From Candidatus Eiseniibacteriota bacterium (GTDB lineage: Bacteria > JAFGKV01): a DNA stretch of 5,024 nt. Below are positions 1-5,024 of this stretch, in pieces. Every line of letters begins with the position of its first letter. The first letter of the stretch is position 1. The notes beneath the pieces are model-generated. The model was not told where the DNA came from and searched no databases. It saw only the letters and a program-made list of their open reading frames with translations. The DNA lies in the NCBI GenBank assembly GCA_025453925.1, contig JALOPK010000276.1, forward strand, positions 1 to 5,024, written 5' to 3'. Both the position numbers and the translations under genes were made by a program.

Positions 1-2
1 CG

Positions 3-875
3 CCGATCTGGGCCTCGGTTACCATCCTCTCACTCTGCCTCTACGGCACGTTCACCAGCCGCTACGCCATGGAGCCTCTCCTGGGCCTTGCCTTGGCGGT
101 GGCTCCCTCATTGGCGCAGCGCGGGATGAGCCTCATTCGATGGTGTCTGGGCCCCCTGGTGGTCGGGCACCTCGTCCTCTGCCTGGCGCCCGACCTCGTC
201 TACCGCTGGCCTCCCTTGCGGACCGTGGTCACGGTCGCGGACCAACGATTCGGATCTCTCGCCGCGCTCACGCGCTGGCGGGAGGGTGAGTGGGAGTCGT
301 TCGCCGGGAGAGCAACCGGCCCGTGGGAACCCATCCCCAACCGCGCGATGGTGTCCGGCGACGGAATGCCTGAGGGACGCGTCGCGCGCTCGGGTGACTA
401 CCTCCGGATGGGATACGGGATTTCCCTCCACTGCCCTCCGGCGGGCGACACGGTCATCCGCCGGGACGGCATGTGGGAATGGAACGTGTGGTACTGGCGC
501 GTGGTGCCTTTCGGCAAGACATCGGGGATCCACGTCCTGGACCCCGCGCCATGGTCGGTTCATCCGGGAACCCGCGAGTACGACCACCGGCGCTGCCGCC
601 GCGTCATCTCCTCCCCGCCAGTGGAACGCGCGATGTCGGCGCCGGAGTCCATCAACGAGTGGCTCGCCGACATACCGGAGCTCATGAACCGCGGTCGCGT
701 ACGAGCCTGGCTCGGTGAGGTGTGGGCCAGCGAAGAGGGTTGTCCGGTTCCGCTGCGACCCTCGTCCTTCAGGGAACAGGAACTAGGAAGGCTGCTGGTG
801 AGGGACGACGGCTGGCTGGACGATGGTGAGCTGGCGTACGTGCGCCGGCACGCCCGTCGTTCCCTGGGAAAGTGA
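3..875 (+). CDS. C-terminal part of a polytopic membrane protein, possibly a GT-C-type glycosyltransferase (5' end outside window)
   Basis: The frame is open from the left edge to a TGA at 873-875, giving 290 visible residues; the true start is upstream. The first ATG at 69 lies inside a hydrophobic stretch, so it is probably internal. The N-terminal 70 or so residues are hydrophobic, with about three segments: one at the edge, one around AMEPLLGLALAVAPSLA, and one around WCLGPLVVGHLVLCLAP. The SRYAMEPLLGLALA stretch resembles the Arg-Tyr/Pro-rich late membrane segment of ArnT/PMT-type GT-C glycosyltransferases, which transfer sugars from lipid-linked donors on the outer face of the inner membrane. 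This resemblance is weak and is inference. The remaining ~215 residues are soluble and rich in Trp and Arg, with a WEWNVWYWRVVPFG patch; I do not recognise this domain. Codon third positions are strongly G/C, supporting real coding. It is convergent with the radical SAM gene. Confidence 0.72.
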   Translation, partial: PIWASVTILSLCLYGTFTSRYAMEPLLGLALAVAPSLAQRGMSLIRWCLGPLVVGHLVLCLAPDLVYRWPPLRTVVTVADQRFGSLAALTRWREGEWESFAGRATGPWEPIPNRAMVSGDGMPEGRVARSGDYLRMGYGISLHCPPAGDTVIRRDGMWEWNVWYWRVVPFGKTSGIHVLDPAPWSVHPGTREYDHRRCRRVISSPPVERAMSAPESINEWLADIPELMNRGRVRAWLGEVWASEEGCPVPLRPSSFREQELGRLLVRDDGWLDDGELAYVRRHARRSLGK

Positions 876-908
876 GCGTCGGGAGGAGTAATCGCCCACC
901 GCCCACCA

Positions 909-928
909 CTATTCTAATGTTAGAATAG
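909..928. promoter_or_regulatory. 20-bp AT-rich palindrome, operator-like
   Basis: Two perfect 9-bp arms, CTATTCTAA and TTAGAATAG, flank a 2-bp centre (TG). The element is AT-rich inside GC-rich DNA. Short perfect dyads of this size are typical binding sites of dimeric winged-helix or TetR-like repressors. A 2-base loop makes an RNA hairpin less natural, and no T tract follows. No gene starts close by on either strand, so any regulated target is unclear. The palindrome is certain; its role as an operator is inference, and I cannot name the cognate regulator. Confidence 0.45.
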
Positions 929-950
929 CCAGAATCATTCGAGGCACATC

Positions 951-967
951 GGTGGTGCTTCACCACC
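951..967. repeat. Short inverted repeat (7-bp stem, 3-nt loop)
   Basis: GGTGGTG and CACCACC are perfect complements around CTT, giving a stable GC-rich hairpin on either strand. It lies 76 bases after the stop of the left membrane-protein gene. No run of T follows on either strand, so it is not a standard intrinsic terminator. It could still protect a 3' end or assist Rho-dependent termination between the convergent genes. Confidence 0.4.
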
Positions 968-1083
968 TGGCGCGGGAAAGGAGACGCCGCAGGCTCGACG
1001 CCCCGGGCACAACCGCGGCACCTTCCTGTCCTCTCCGTTGAACAGATGGTGGGTGTTGCACGCTTCACCTCCCCCTTCCCGTC

Positions 1084-1097
1084 GCGCCGTACGGCGC
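1084..1097. repeat. Perfect 14-bp GC-rich palindrome
   Basis: GCGCCGT followed directly by ACGGCGC is a perfect dyad, able to fold as a 5-bp G/C stem with a GTAC loop. It lies about 80 bases beyond the stop codon of the minus-strand radical SAM gene. There is no T tract on either side. In GC-rich DNA such palindromes arise fairly often by chance, so a role in transcript ending is only possible. Confidence 0.3.
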
Positions 1098-1175
1098 TCC
1101 AACGGGGTCCGTGCGCCCGTCACCGCGAGACCGGAGTGCGCTTCGGCGAGACCTGCGCGGAAGCGCTGAACAGGC

Positions 1176-2621
1176 TCACCGCTTCCGGATGAACCGCCAC
1201 CAGAGCTGAAGGTAGCTTCGCATCTCCCGTACGGGCGATTGAAACGGGTACAGCTTCGCCTTCACGATGTAGCCGTACCAGAGGTAGAACAGCGGAGTGT
1301 AGAGACGGTCCGCAGGGAGATCGCAGAGCCGGTCGCAGAACCGCCGCAGCCGGGGAAACCGGGCGATGAGTCCGAAGAGCTTATGCAAGTTCTCGATGCG
1401 CCGCTTCGTCTGCTTTGAGCGAAAATCCAGCATCGAGCTCCGCTTGTTCGTCTCCAGAAAACGCGTCTCGCCCGTCAAATACCCGTGCTCGCGGGCATAG
1501 GCGTCGATGGCAGTGCCCGGATACGGATAGAGAATGGAGGACCACGCGAAGGTCGGCCGCAGCCGCAGATTGAGATCGAGGGTCTCCTTGTCCACCTCAT
1601 ACGGACTCTCCACGGGCAGCCCCAAGAGGTTCTGGGTCACCAGCATGACCCCCTGCTCCCGCAGGATGCGTGCTGCGTGGGTGATCTGCTCGTTGGACAG
1701 GTCTCGGTTCAGAATTCGCCGGGCGATATCCTCGTTGCCGCACTCCACTCCCATCCAGACCGAGCTGAGCCCGGCCTCACGCAGCAGGCGGACCTTCTCC
1801 TCCGTAACCAGATCCGCACGCACGTTGCAGCTCAGCGGCAGTCCTATTCGATCCCGGTAGAGCTCCGTGAACCGCTCCAGCCATCCAGGCGGCTTCAGGA
1901 GGAACACATCGTCGTCAACCCAGACCACGCCAAGCGGATACCGTCTCTTCACCGATTCGATCTCCCCGATCACATTCTCGGCGGAACGGTGCCGCACCAT
2001 GCCGCCCTTGCCTCGGTAGAGCTGCGCATAGCACCGGTTGAAGCAGTAGGAGCAGTTGTAGGGACACCCGCGGGTGGCGAAGAACACCTTGTGGCTCTCG
2101 CTGCGAAGCTCCGGATCGGCCGCATACATCAGCTCGCGGTCCGGGAAGGGCAATGTGTCGAGATCCGTCACCAGCGGCATGAGGTCATTCTCTGTGGTCC
2201 GCCCGTGGCGTCGGACGATAAAATTGGGGGTGGTGGCCCATTCCGACCCGTCGGCGACACGGCGGCAGAACTCCACGAAGGCGAGATCACCTTCGCCCCG
2301 GCACACCGCATCCACGCCGGGCTCCTCCGCCAGCCTGGGGAAGAATGTTGCGTGGGGGCCGCCGAAAACCGAGACGAAGTGGAAATCGGCCTTCAACGCG
2401 TTGTTGAGCGCCAGCAGTCGCGTGTGTTCTCCCGTCATGGCGCTGTAGCCGACAATGGCAGGCCGGAGGCTGGACACAAGTCGTCTCATGCCGTCGAGGC
2501 GCTGGCGTGCCGCCACCGCGAGACGCACGGTGAATCCGGCCTGAGTGAGAGACGCTCCAAGGGCCATGACGCCCATGCGCTCATGCATCAAGGACTCACC
2601 CACCACCAAGAGCACGGTCAT
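1176..2621 (-). CDS. B12-binding-domain radical SAM protein
   Basis: Predicted cobalamin-dependent (class B type) radical SAM enzyme of 481 residues, cytoplasmic, substrate unknown. The N-terminal ~140 residues form a B12-binding-like Rossmann domain: a MTVLLVVGES strand, then GGPHATFFP at 87-95 and CRGEGD at 107-112. The CxxxCxxC cluster motif lies in RGCPYNCSYCFN at 184-195 (Cys186, Cys190, Cys193), the residues that ligate the 4Fe-4S cluster. VDDDVF follows at 235-240, a GVECGNED stretch near 291-298 (SAM-contact region in the family) and YPYPGT at 365-370. The C-terminal ~100 residues are basic and aromatic, possibly membrane-associated. No DxHxxG cobalamin motif is visible, as is usual in this class. 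The start was chosen because family members begin just before the first beta strand. In-frame alternatives are ATG at 2648 and GTG at 2717 (513 residues); none has a strong Shine-Dalgarno sequence. It lies downstream of tag on the same strand. Confidence 0.92.
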   Translation of the reverse strand: MTVLLVVGESLMHERMGVMALGASLTQAGFTVRLAVAARQRLDGMRRLVSSLRPAIVGYSAMTGEHTRLLALNNALKADFHFVSVFGGPHATFFPRLAEEPGVDAVCRGEGDLAFVEFCRRVADGSEWATTPNFIVRRHGRTTENDLMPLVTDLDTLPFPDRELMYAADPELRSESHKVFFATRGCPYNCSYCFNRCYAQLYRGKGGMVRHRSAENVIGEIESVKRRYPLGVVWVDDDVFLLKPPGWLERFTELYRDRIGLPLSCNVRADLVTEEKVRLLREAGLSSVWMGVECGNEDIARRILNRDLSNEQITHAARILREQGVMLVTQNLLGLPVESPYEVDKETLDLNLRLRPTFAWSSILYPYPGTAIDAYAREHGYLTGETRFLETNKRSSMLDFRSKQTKRRIENLHKLFGLIARFPRLRRFCDRLCDLPADRLYTPLFYLWYGYIVKAKLYPFQSPVREMRSYLQLWWRFIRKR

Positions 2622-2739
2622 GGGGAGGATCCCGGCTGAAGCCAACATGACGGAGCTGCGGGTTCCGATCGGGGAGACGGGTTCCCTCGGGCACGCCACG
2701 ATGGGGGCGCGGAGCACACCGTGTTCAGACGTCGCGGCT

Positions 2740-3363
2740 TCACATTCCCGCTGCAGGAAGCGATCGAGCCATCCTCTTCACCTCCCCATGCCGGAAGCAA
2801 CTCACGAGGTGATCATTCACCATGCCGGTAGCCTGCATGTGGGCATACATGATGGTGGGCCCCACGAAACGGAACCCGCGCTTCATGAGGTCGGCGCTCA
2901 TGCTCCGAGCCTCGGGGGAGGTCACGGGGATCTCGGCCAGGGAATCCCAGGCGTTCTGGATCGGATGCCCGTTCGTGAACTGCCATATGTAGCGAGCGAA
3001 GCCTCCGAACTCGTCTCGAACCGCGAGGAAAAACCGGGCATTGGATACGGCGGCCTCGACTTTCCTGCGGTTTCGGACGATGCCGGGATCGGCCAGCAAA
3101 CGCTCCACGTCGTGCGAGTCGAAACGGGCCACGGCCTCCGGATCGAATCCCGCGAACGCCGCGCGGTAGTGCTCCCGTTTCCGCAGGATAGTGCTCCAGC
3201 TCAGACCAGCCTGGGCGCCCTCCAGGAGGAGAAACTCGAAGATCCTGCCATCGTCGTAGACGGGTACGCCCCACTCGGTGTCATGGTACGTGACATAGCG
3301 CGGATCCGTCCCCGGCCACGGGCACCGGATCGCGGGAGCGTCGTGAACGACCGGCGCAGCCAT
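2740..3363 (-). CDS. tag: DNA-3-methyladenine glycosylase I (Tag)
   Basis: A 207-residue base-excision-repair enzyme that hydrolyses the N-glycosidic bond of 3-methyladenine in DNA, leaving an abasic site; cytoplasmic. Compared from memory with E. coli Tag, the key residues keep a constant offset of +10. Zinc ligands: Cys14 in RCPW, His27 in YHDTEW, and His185 and Cys189 in NDHLVSC (E. coli 4, 17, 175, 179). Base-pocket residues: Tyr26, Trp31, Glu48 in LEGAQAGLSW, and Trp56 (E. coli 16, 21, 38, 46). This indicates an intact enzyme with almost no insertions across the core. The ATG at 3363 was chosen because it begins 10 bp after the upstream gene's stop. An in-frame ATG at 3387 would add 8 residues and overlap that gene by 14 bp. 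Ribosome binding signals are weak for both, consistent with translational coupling. Reading upstream of 3387 only follows a shadow frame. Confidence 0.97.
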   Translation of the reverse strand: MAAPVVHDAPAIRCPWPGTDPRYVTYHDTEWGVPVYDDGRIFEFLLLEGAQAGLSWSTILRKREHYRAAFAGFDPEAVARFDSHDVERLLADPGIVRNRRKVEAAVSNARFFLAVRDEFGGFARYIWQFTNGHPIQNAWDSLAEIPVTSPEARSMSADLMKRGFRFVGPTIMYAHMQATGMVNDHLVSCFRHGEVKRMARSLPAAGM

Positions 3364-3373
3364 CGATCCGTGC

Positions 3374-4000
3374 TCAGTCGAGGGCATGGTCCGCGGTCTT
3401 CTCGAACACATACCCGCCCTTCTCGGCGCCCCAGACCTGCGCGCCGGTGGCCGCAAACCCCCGATCCCAGCTGAGTAGATGCATTTCCGTGATCTCCACC
3501 TCTGAGGTGGCGAACGCCGCGCCGCGAAGCGTGCTCTCGCAGAGGCGGCCCAGCGTACACCCGATGAACGCGTCGCCGTGCTTCCGGAGGATGATAGCGC
3601 ACCCCTGGCGCGCCTCCAACGAATCCGGGCTCTGATCCGACAGCGGGGCGTCGGTGCGCCACGCTCCCGCGAAGCGAAGGGGATCCCGCAGCTCGAACAC
3701 CTCGCTCTGATAGATATCGGCGCCGACATGGGTGAGGTGGTAGACGCGCTGCCGGTACGGCTCGTTCTGGCTCCATGCCACCGCCTGTTCGACGTAGAGC
3801 CAATATCCGTCATCACGGGCGGGCCAGATCCGGACCATGTTCAGTTTGATGTCGAGATACTCCGCGTCCTCCCGGGCCTGAGCGCCGCTGCTGAACGAGC
3901 CGCACATCCACGTTGCGAGGGTTCGAAGATCGCTTTCGCCGTCCTGGGCCGCCGCCCCAAAGACGAGCAATGCGACAAGCGCACACGTCTGCCAGGCCAT
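3374..4000 (-). CDS. Secreted CpcT/CpeT-family (chromophore lyase-like) protein
   Basis: A 208-residue protein of the CpcT/CpeT family. In cyanobacteria these proteins attach bilin chromophores to a Cys of phycobiliprotein beta subunits; members outside phycobilisome-bearing organisms have no settled function. Family landmarks run in order: WMCGSFSSGAQA, the RIWPARDDGYWLYVEQA core, PYRQRVYHLT, LRFAGAWRT, RQGCAIILRKHGDAFIGCT, and FATSEVEIT through LSWDRGFAATGAQVWGAEKGGYVF near the C-terminus. Residues 1 to about 18 form a signal peptide (MAWQTC, then a hydrophobic core ending GAAAQ), so the mature protein is likely exported. There is no lipobox Cys at the cleavage site. The ATG at 4000 is preferred over one at 4051 because an AAAGAGGT ribosome binding site lies 6 bases upstream of it and the signal peptide begins there. 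It is the first gene of the minus-strand group, 10 bp ahead of tag. Bilin lyase activity is not implied by the context. Confidence 0.92.
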   Translation of the reverse strand: MAWQTCALVALLVFGAAAQDGESDLRTLATWMCGSFSSGAQAREDAEYLDIKLNMVRIWPARDDGYWLYVEQAVAWSQNEPYRQRVYHLTHVGADIYQSEVFELRDPLRFAGAWRTDAPLSDQSPDSLEARQGCAIILRKHGDAFIGCTLGRLCESTLRGAAFATSEVEITEMHLLSWDRGFAATGAQVWGAEKGGYVFEKTADHALD

Positions 4001-4006
4001 GAGTGA

Positions 4007-4014
4007 ACCTCTTT
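4007..4014 (-). promoter_or_regulatory. Ribosome binding site of the CpcT-like gene
   Basis: On the minus strand the sequence reads AAAGAGGT, ending 6 bases before the ATG at 4000. This is a good Shine-Dalgarno match at normal spacing. It decides the start in favour of 4000 over the upstream in-frame ATG at 4051, which would put extra polar residues before the signal peptide. Confidence 0.7.
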
Positions 4015-4033
4015 GGAATGGGACTCCCCCTAC

Positions 4034-4053
4034 ACGCACAATGACGCACAAGG
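4034..4053. repeat. Tandem 10-bp direct repeat in the divergent promoter region
   Basis: ACGCACAATG is followed at once by ACGCACAAGG, two copies sharing their first 8 bases with a period of 10 bp, about one helical turn. On the minus strand the repeats fall at and just after the predicted -10 box of the CpcT-like gene, where a repressor site could lie. The repeat is visible directly; a regulatory role is inference. Confidence 0.35.
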
Positions 4054-4079
4054 GTATCCTGTTCGGCCGGGAAAATCAA
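4051..4079 (-). promoter_or_regulatory. Candidate sigma-70-type promoter for the CpcT-like/tag transcript
   Basis: On the minus strand TTGATT (4074-4079) and TACCCT (4051-4056) are separated by 17 bp, matching the canonical spacing with partial hexamer matches (about 4/6 and 3/6). Transcription would begin near 4044 and give a leader of about 45 bases before the ATG at 4000. No stronger candidate is visible in the divergent intergenic region for this strand. Confidence 0.35.
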
Positions 4080-4099
4080 CCTCGCCGAGGGCGAAGCGC

Positions 4100-4127
4100 T
4101 TGCACGGCCCCGCGCGCCCGCTACCTT
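4100..4127 (+). promoter_or_regulatory. Candidate promoter for the EamA-family transporter
   Basis: TTGCAC (4100-4105) and TACCTT (4122-4127) are spaced by 16 bp, with roughly 3/6 matches in each hexamer. The predicted start of transcription, near 4134, would leave a leader of about 40 bases before the GTG at 4175. The match is modest and could be chance. Confidence 0.28.
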
Positions 4128-4164
4128 GGTTTGCCACGGCCTCTCGAACCAGTCCAATCACTCC

Positions 4165-4169
4165 TGGAG
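4165..4169 (+). promoter_or_regulatory. Ribosome binding site of the EamA transporter gene
   Basis: TGGAG ends 5 bases before the GTG at 4175. This supports GTG as the start codon; the next in-frame ATG is more than 50 codons downstream, inside the second membrane segment. Confidence 0.6.
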
Positions 4170-4174
4170 TTCAC

Positions 4175-5024
4175 GTGAACGAATGGTTTCCCTACGCGGG
4201 AGAACTGCTCTCTCTCCTCACCGCCTTCACGTGGGCATGGGCGGTCATACTCTTCAGGAAGAGCGGAGAGAAGGTCCATCCGCTGGCGTTGGGCCTGTTC
4301 AAGAACACCCTGGGAATCGGCCTGTTTCTCCTCACGATGGCCCTCGCCGGCCAGCTCCGCAGCTACCCGGCACCCTGGAGTGACAACGCGCTTCTGCTCG
4401 CCAGCGGCGCTCTCGGCATCGGCATCGCGGATACCCTGTTCTTCGCGTGCCTCAACCGGCTCGGCGCAGGGCTGGCTGCCATCGTGAGCTGCCTGTACAG
4501 CCCGTTCATCATCGCTCTTTCGATCCCGCTGCTGGCTGAATCGCTCACCAGAGCACAGGTAGGGGGCGCCATCCTGATCGTCGCCGCCGTGGTCATCGGA
4601 ACATGCAGGGCAGACGCGTGCATGGCCCAGCGCGGGCGGGTCCTTCAAGGGGTCATCTTCGGGGCGGTTTCGATGGCCTGCACGGCGCTGGGTATCGTCA
4701 TCATCAAGCCCGTCCTCGCCCATTCGCCCATTCTGTGGGTGACGCAGGTTCGGATGATTGGGGGCGAAGTCGTGCTGGCCGCGGGCATCCTCATGCAACG
4801 TGATCGACGGGCAGTCTGGTCCTCGCTTTACCGCACGGGCGGCAAGCGGTACACCCTGTCCAGCTCCTTCGTCGGCGGGTATGTGTCGATGATCCTGTGG
4901 CTTGCCGGGATGAAGTTCACCCAAGCCTCCGTCGCCTCCGCGCTGAACGAGACCAGCACGATCTTCATCTTCGTTCTCTCGGCGATCTTCCTCCGCGAGC
5001 CCATCACGCCGCGACGGCTCGCGG
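4175..5024 (+). CDS. EamA-family (drug/metabolite transporter superfamily) permease, 3' end outside window
   Basis: The frame is open from GTG at 4175 to the right edge, giving 283 codons with no stop. Family members usually have 10 membrane helices arranged as two EamA repeats of 5; about nine are visible, so only the C-terminus is missing. Approximate helices: 8-27, 38-57, 70-90, 92-112, 121-139, 153-172, 182-204, 226-244 and 250-272. The repeat signature appears twice: SPFIIALSIPLLAESLTRAQ followed by a Gly-rich helix in the first half, and TSTIFIFVLSAIFLREPITP in the second. In each, a helix ends in a conserved Glu before the Leu/Ile-Thr turn. These proteins export amino acids, drugs or other metabolites from the inner membrane; the substrate cannot be predicted. 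It is divergent from the CpcT-like gene across a 174-bp region. The GTG start is supported by a TGGAG ribosome binding site. Confidence 0.93.
   Translation, partial: MNEWFPYAGELLSLLTAFTWAWAVILFRKSGEKVHPLALGLFKNTLGIGLFLLTMALAGQLRSYPAPWSDNALLLASGALGIGIADTLFFACLNRLGAGLAAIVSCLYSPFIIALSIPLLAESLTRAQVGGAILIVAAVVIGTCRADACMAQRGRVLQGVIFGAVSMACTALGIVIIKPVLAHSPILWVTQVRMIGGEVVLAAGILMQRDRRAVWSSLYRTGGKRYTLSSSFVGGYVSMILWLAGMKFTQASVASALNETSTIFIFVLSAIFLREPITPRRLA

Larger units (their letters stand above)
876..1175. other. Gene-free region between convergent genes
   Basis: This stretch of about 300 bases lies between the 3' ends of the left membrane protein and the radical SAM gene. It holds a 20-bp AT-rich palindrome (909-928), a 7-bp-stem hairpin (951-967) and a GC-rich perfect palindrome (1084-1097). 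No hairpin here is followed by a T tract on either strand, so no classic intrinsic terminator is visible. Short open frames exist (for example 935-1123 on the minus strand and 1046-1192 on the plus strand) but none has a convincing ribosome binding site or a recognisable product. I found no tRNA T-loop signature and no riboswitch consensus that I know. Confidence 0.7.

Noticed and set aside
108-718. Overlapping open frames on both strands inside the left membrane-protein gene
   Set aside because: They are Arg/Ser-rich shadows. The frame from 3 to 875 has the hydrophobic pattern and G/C-biased third positions of a real gene.
935-1123. Possible small protein of 62 codons on the minus strand
   Set aside because: No ribosome binding site of note, Arg-rich composition and no recognisable product.
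876-1175. Riboswitch or tRNA in the convergent intergenic region
   Set aside because: Looked for cobalamin-riboswitch conserved boxes, because of the nearby B12-type enzyme, and for tRNA T-loop sequences; neither was found. The region is also downstream of, not upstream of, the flanking genes.
1046-1192. Possible small protein of 49 codons on the plus strand downstream of the palindrome
   Set aside because: It has no clear Shine-Dalgarno sequence, its composition looks random, and it overlaps the end of the radical SAM gene by 17 bp. It could be a remnant, but nothing supports it.
1485-2639. Long plus-strand open frame of 384 codons
   Set aside because: It lies opposite the radical SAM gene, whose protein has clear motifs. 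The translation is rich in His, Arg and Gln with no domain, as expected for an antisense shadow in GC-rich DNA.
2545-3474. Plus-strand open frame of 309 codons
   Set aside because: Antisense shadow of tag and the start of the radical SAM gene; no recognisable domain and an Arg/Pro-rich end.
3364-3816. N-terminal extension of the tag frame to 3816
   Set aside because: This part is an Arg/Ser-rich out-of-frame reading of the CpcT-like gene. Tag homology begins only near 3325 and the enzyme is normally about 190 residues.
4121-4924. Minus-strand open frame of 267 codons
   Set aside because: Shadow of the EamA transporter. Its translation is hydrophilic and low in complexity, while the plus-strand frame gives a clear ten-helix-type permease.

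Overview
The window is GC-rich bacterial DNA with strongly G/C-biased third codon positions. It reads as an ordinary chromosomal stretch from a GC-rich Gram-negative-type bacterium. The phylum cannot be fixed from sequence alone. A secreted CpcT/CpeT-like protein with no phycobilisome genes nearby argues against a simple cyanobacterial reading. An environmental lineage such as Gemmatimonadota, Myxococcota or a candidate phylum is a guess only. I see no insertion sequences, tRNA or rRNA genes, CRISPR arrays or phage genes.

Layout. From 3 to 875 on the + strand is the C-terminal part of a membrane protein whose start lies left of the window. It has a few hydrophobic segments, one with the Arg-Tyr pattern of GT-C glycosyltransferases, followed by a long soluble tail. 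A gene-free stretch of about 300 bases (876-1175) separates it from a convergent gene group. That stretch holds a striking AT-rich 20-bp palindrome at 909-928 and two GC-rich inverted repeats.

On the - strand, in transcription order, are a secreted CpcT/CpeT-family protein (4000 to 3374), DNA-3-methyladenine glycosylase I, tag (3363 to 2740), and a B12-binding-domain radical SAM enzyme (2621, or possibly 2717, to 1176). The first two are 10 bp apart and probably co-transcribed. The radical SAM gene may belong to the same transcript. A divergent promoter region (4001-4174) separates this group from a + strand EamA-family transporter that starts with GTG at 4175 and runs off the right edge.

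How the genes fit together. Only Tag has a firmly assignable reaction, the removal of alkylated adenine from DNA. The other products are a secreted protein of a bilin-lyase-like fold, a radical SAM enzyme of unknown substrate and a drug/metabolite-type exporter. They form no pathway I recognise, and I find no convincing novel system. The items most worth a second look are the orphan palindrome between convergent genes, the signal-peptide-bearing CpcT-like protein next to tag, and the uncharacterised radical SAM enzyme.
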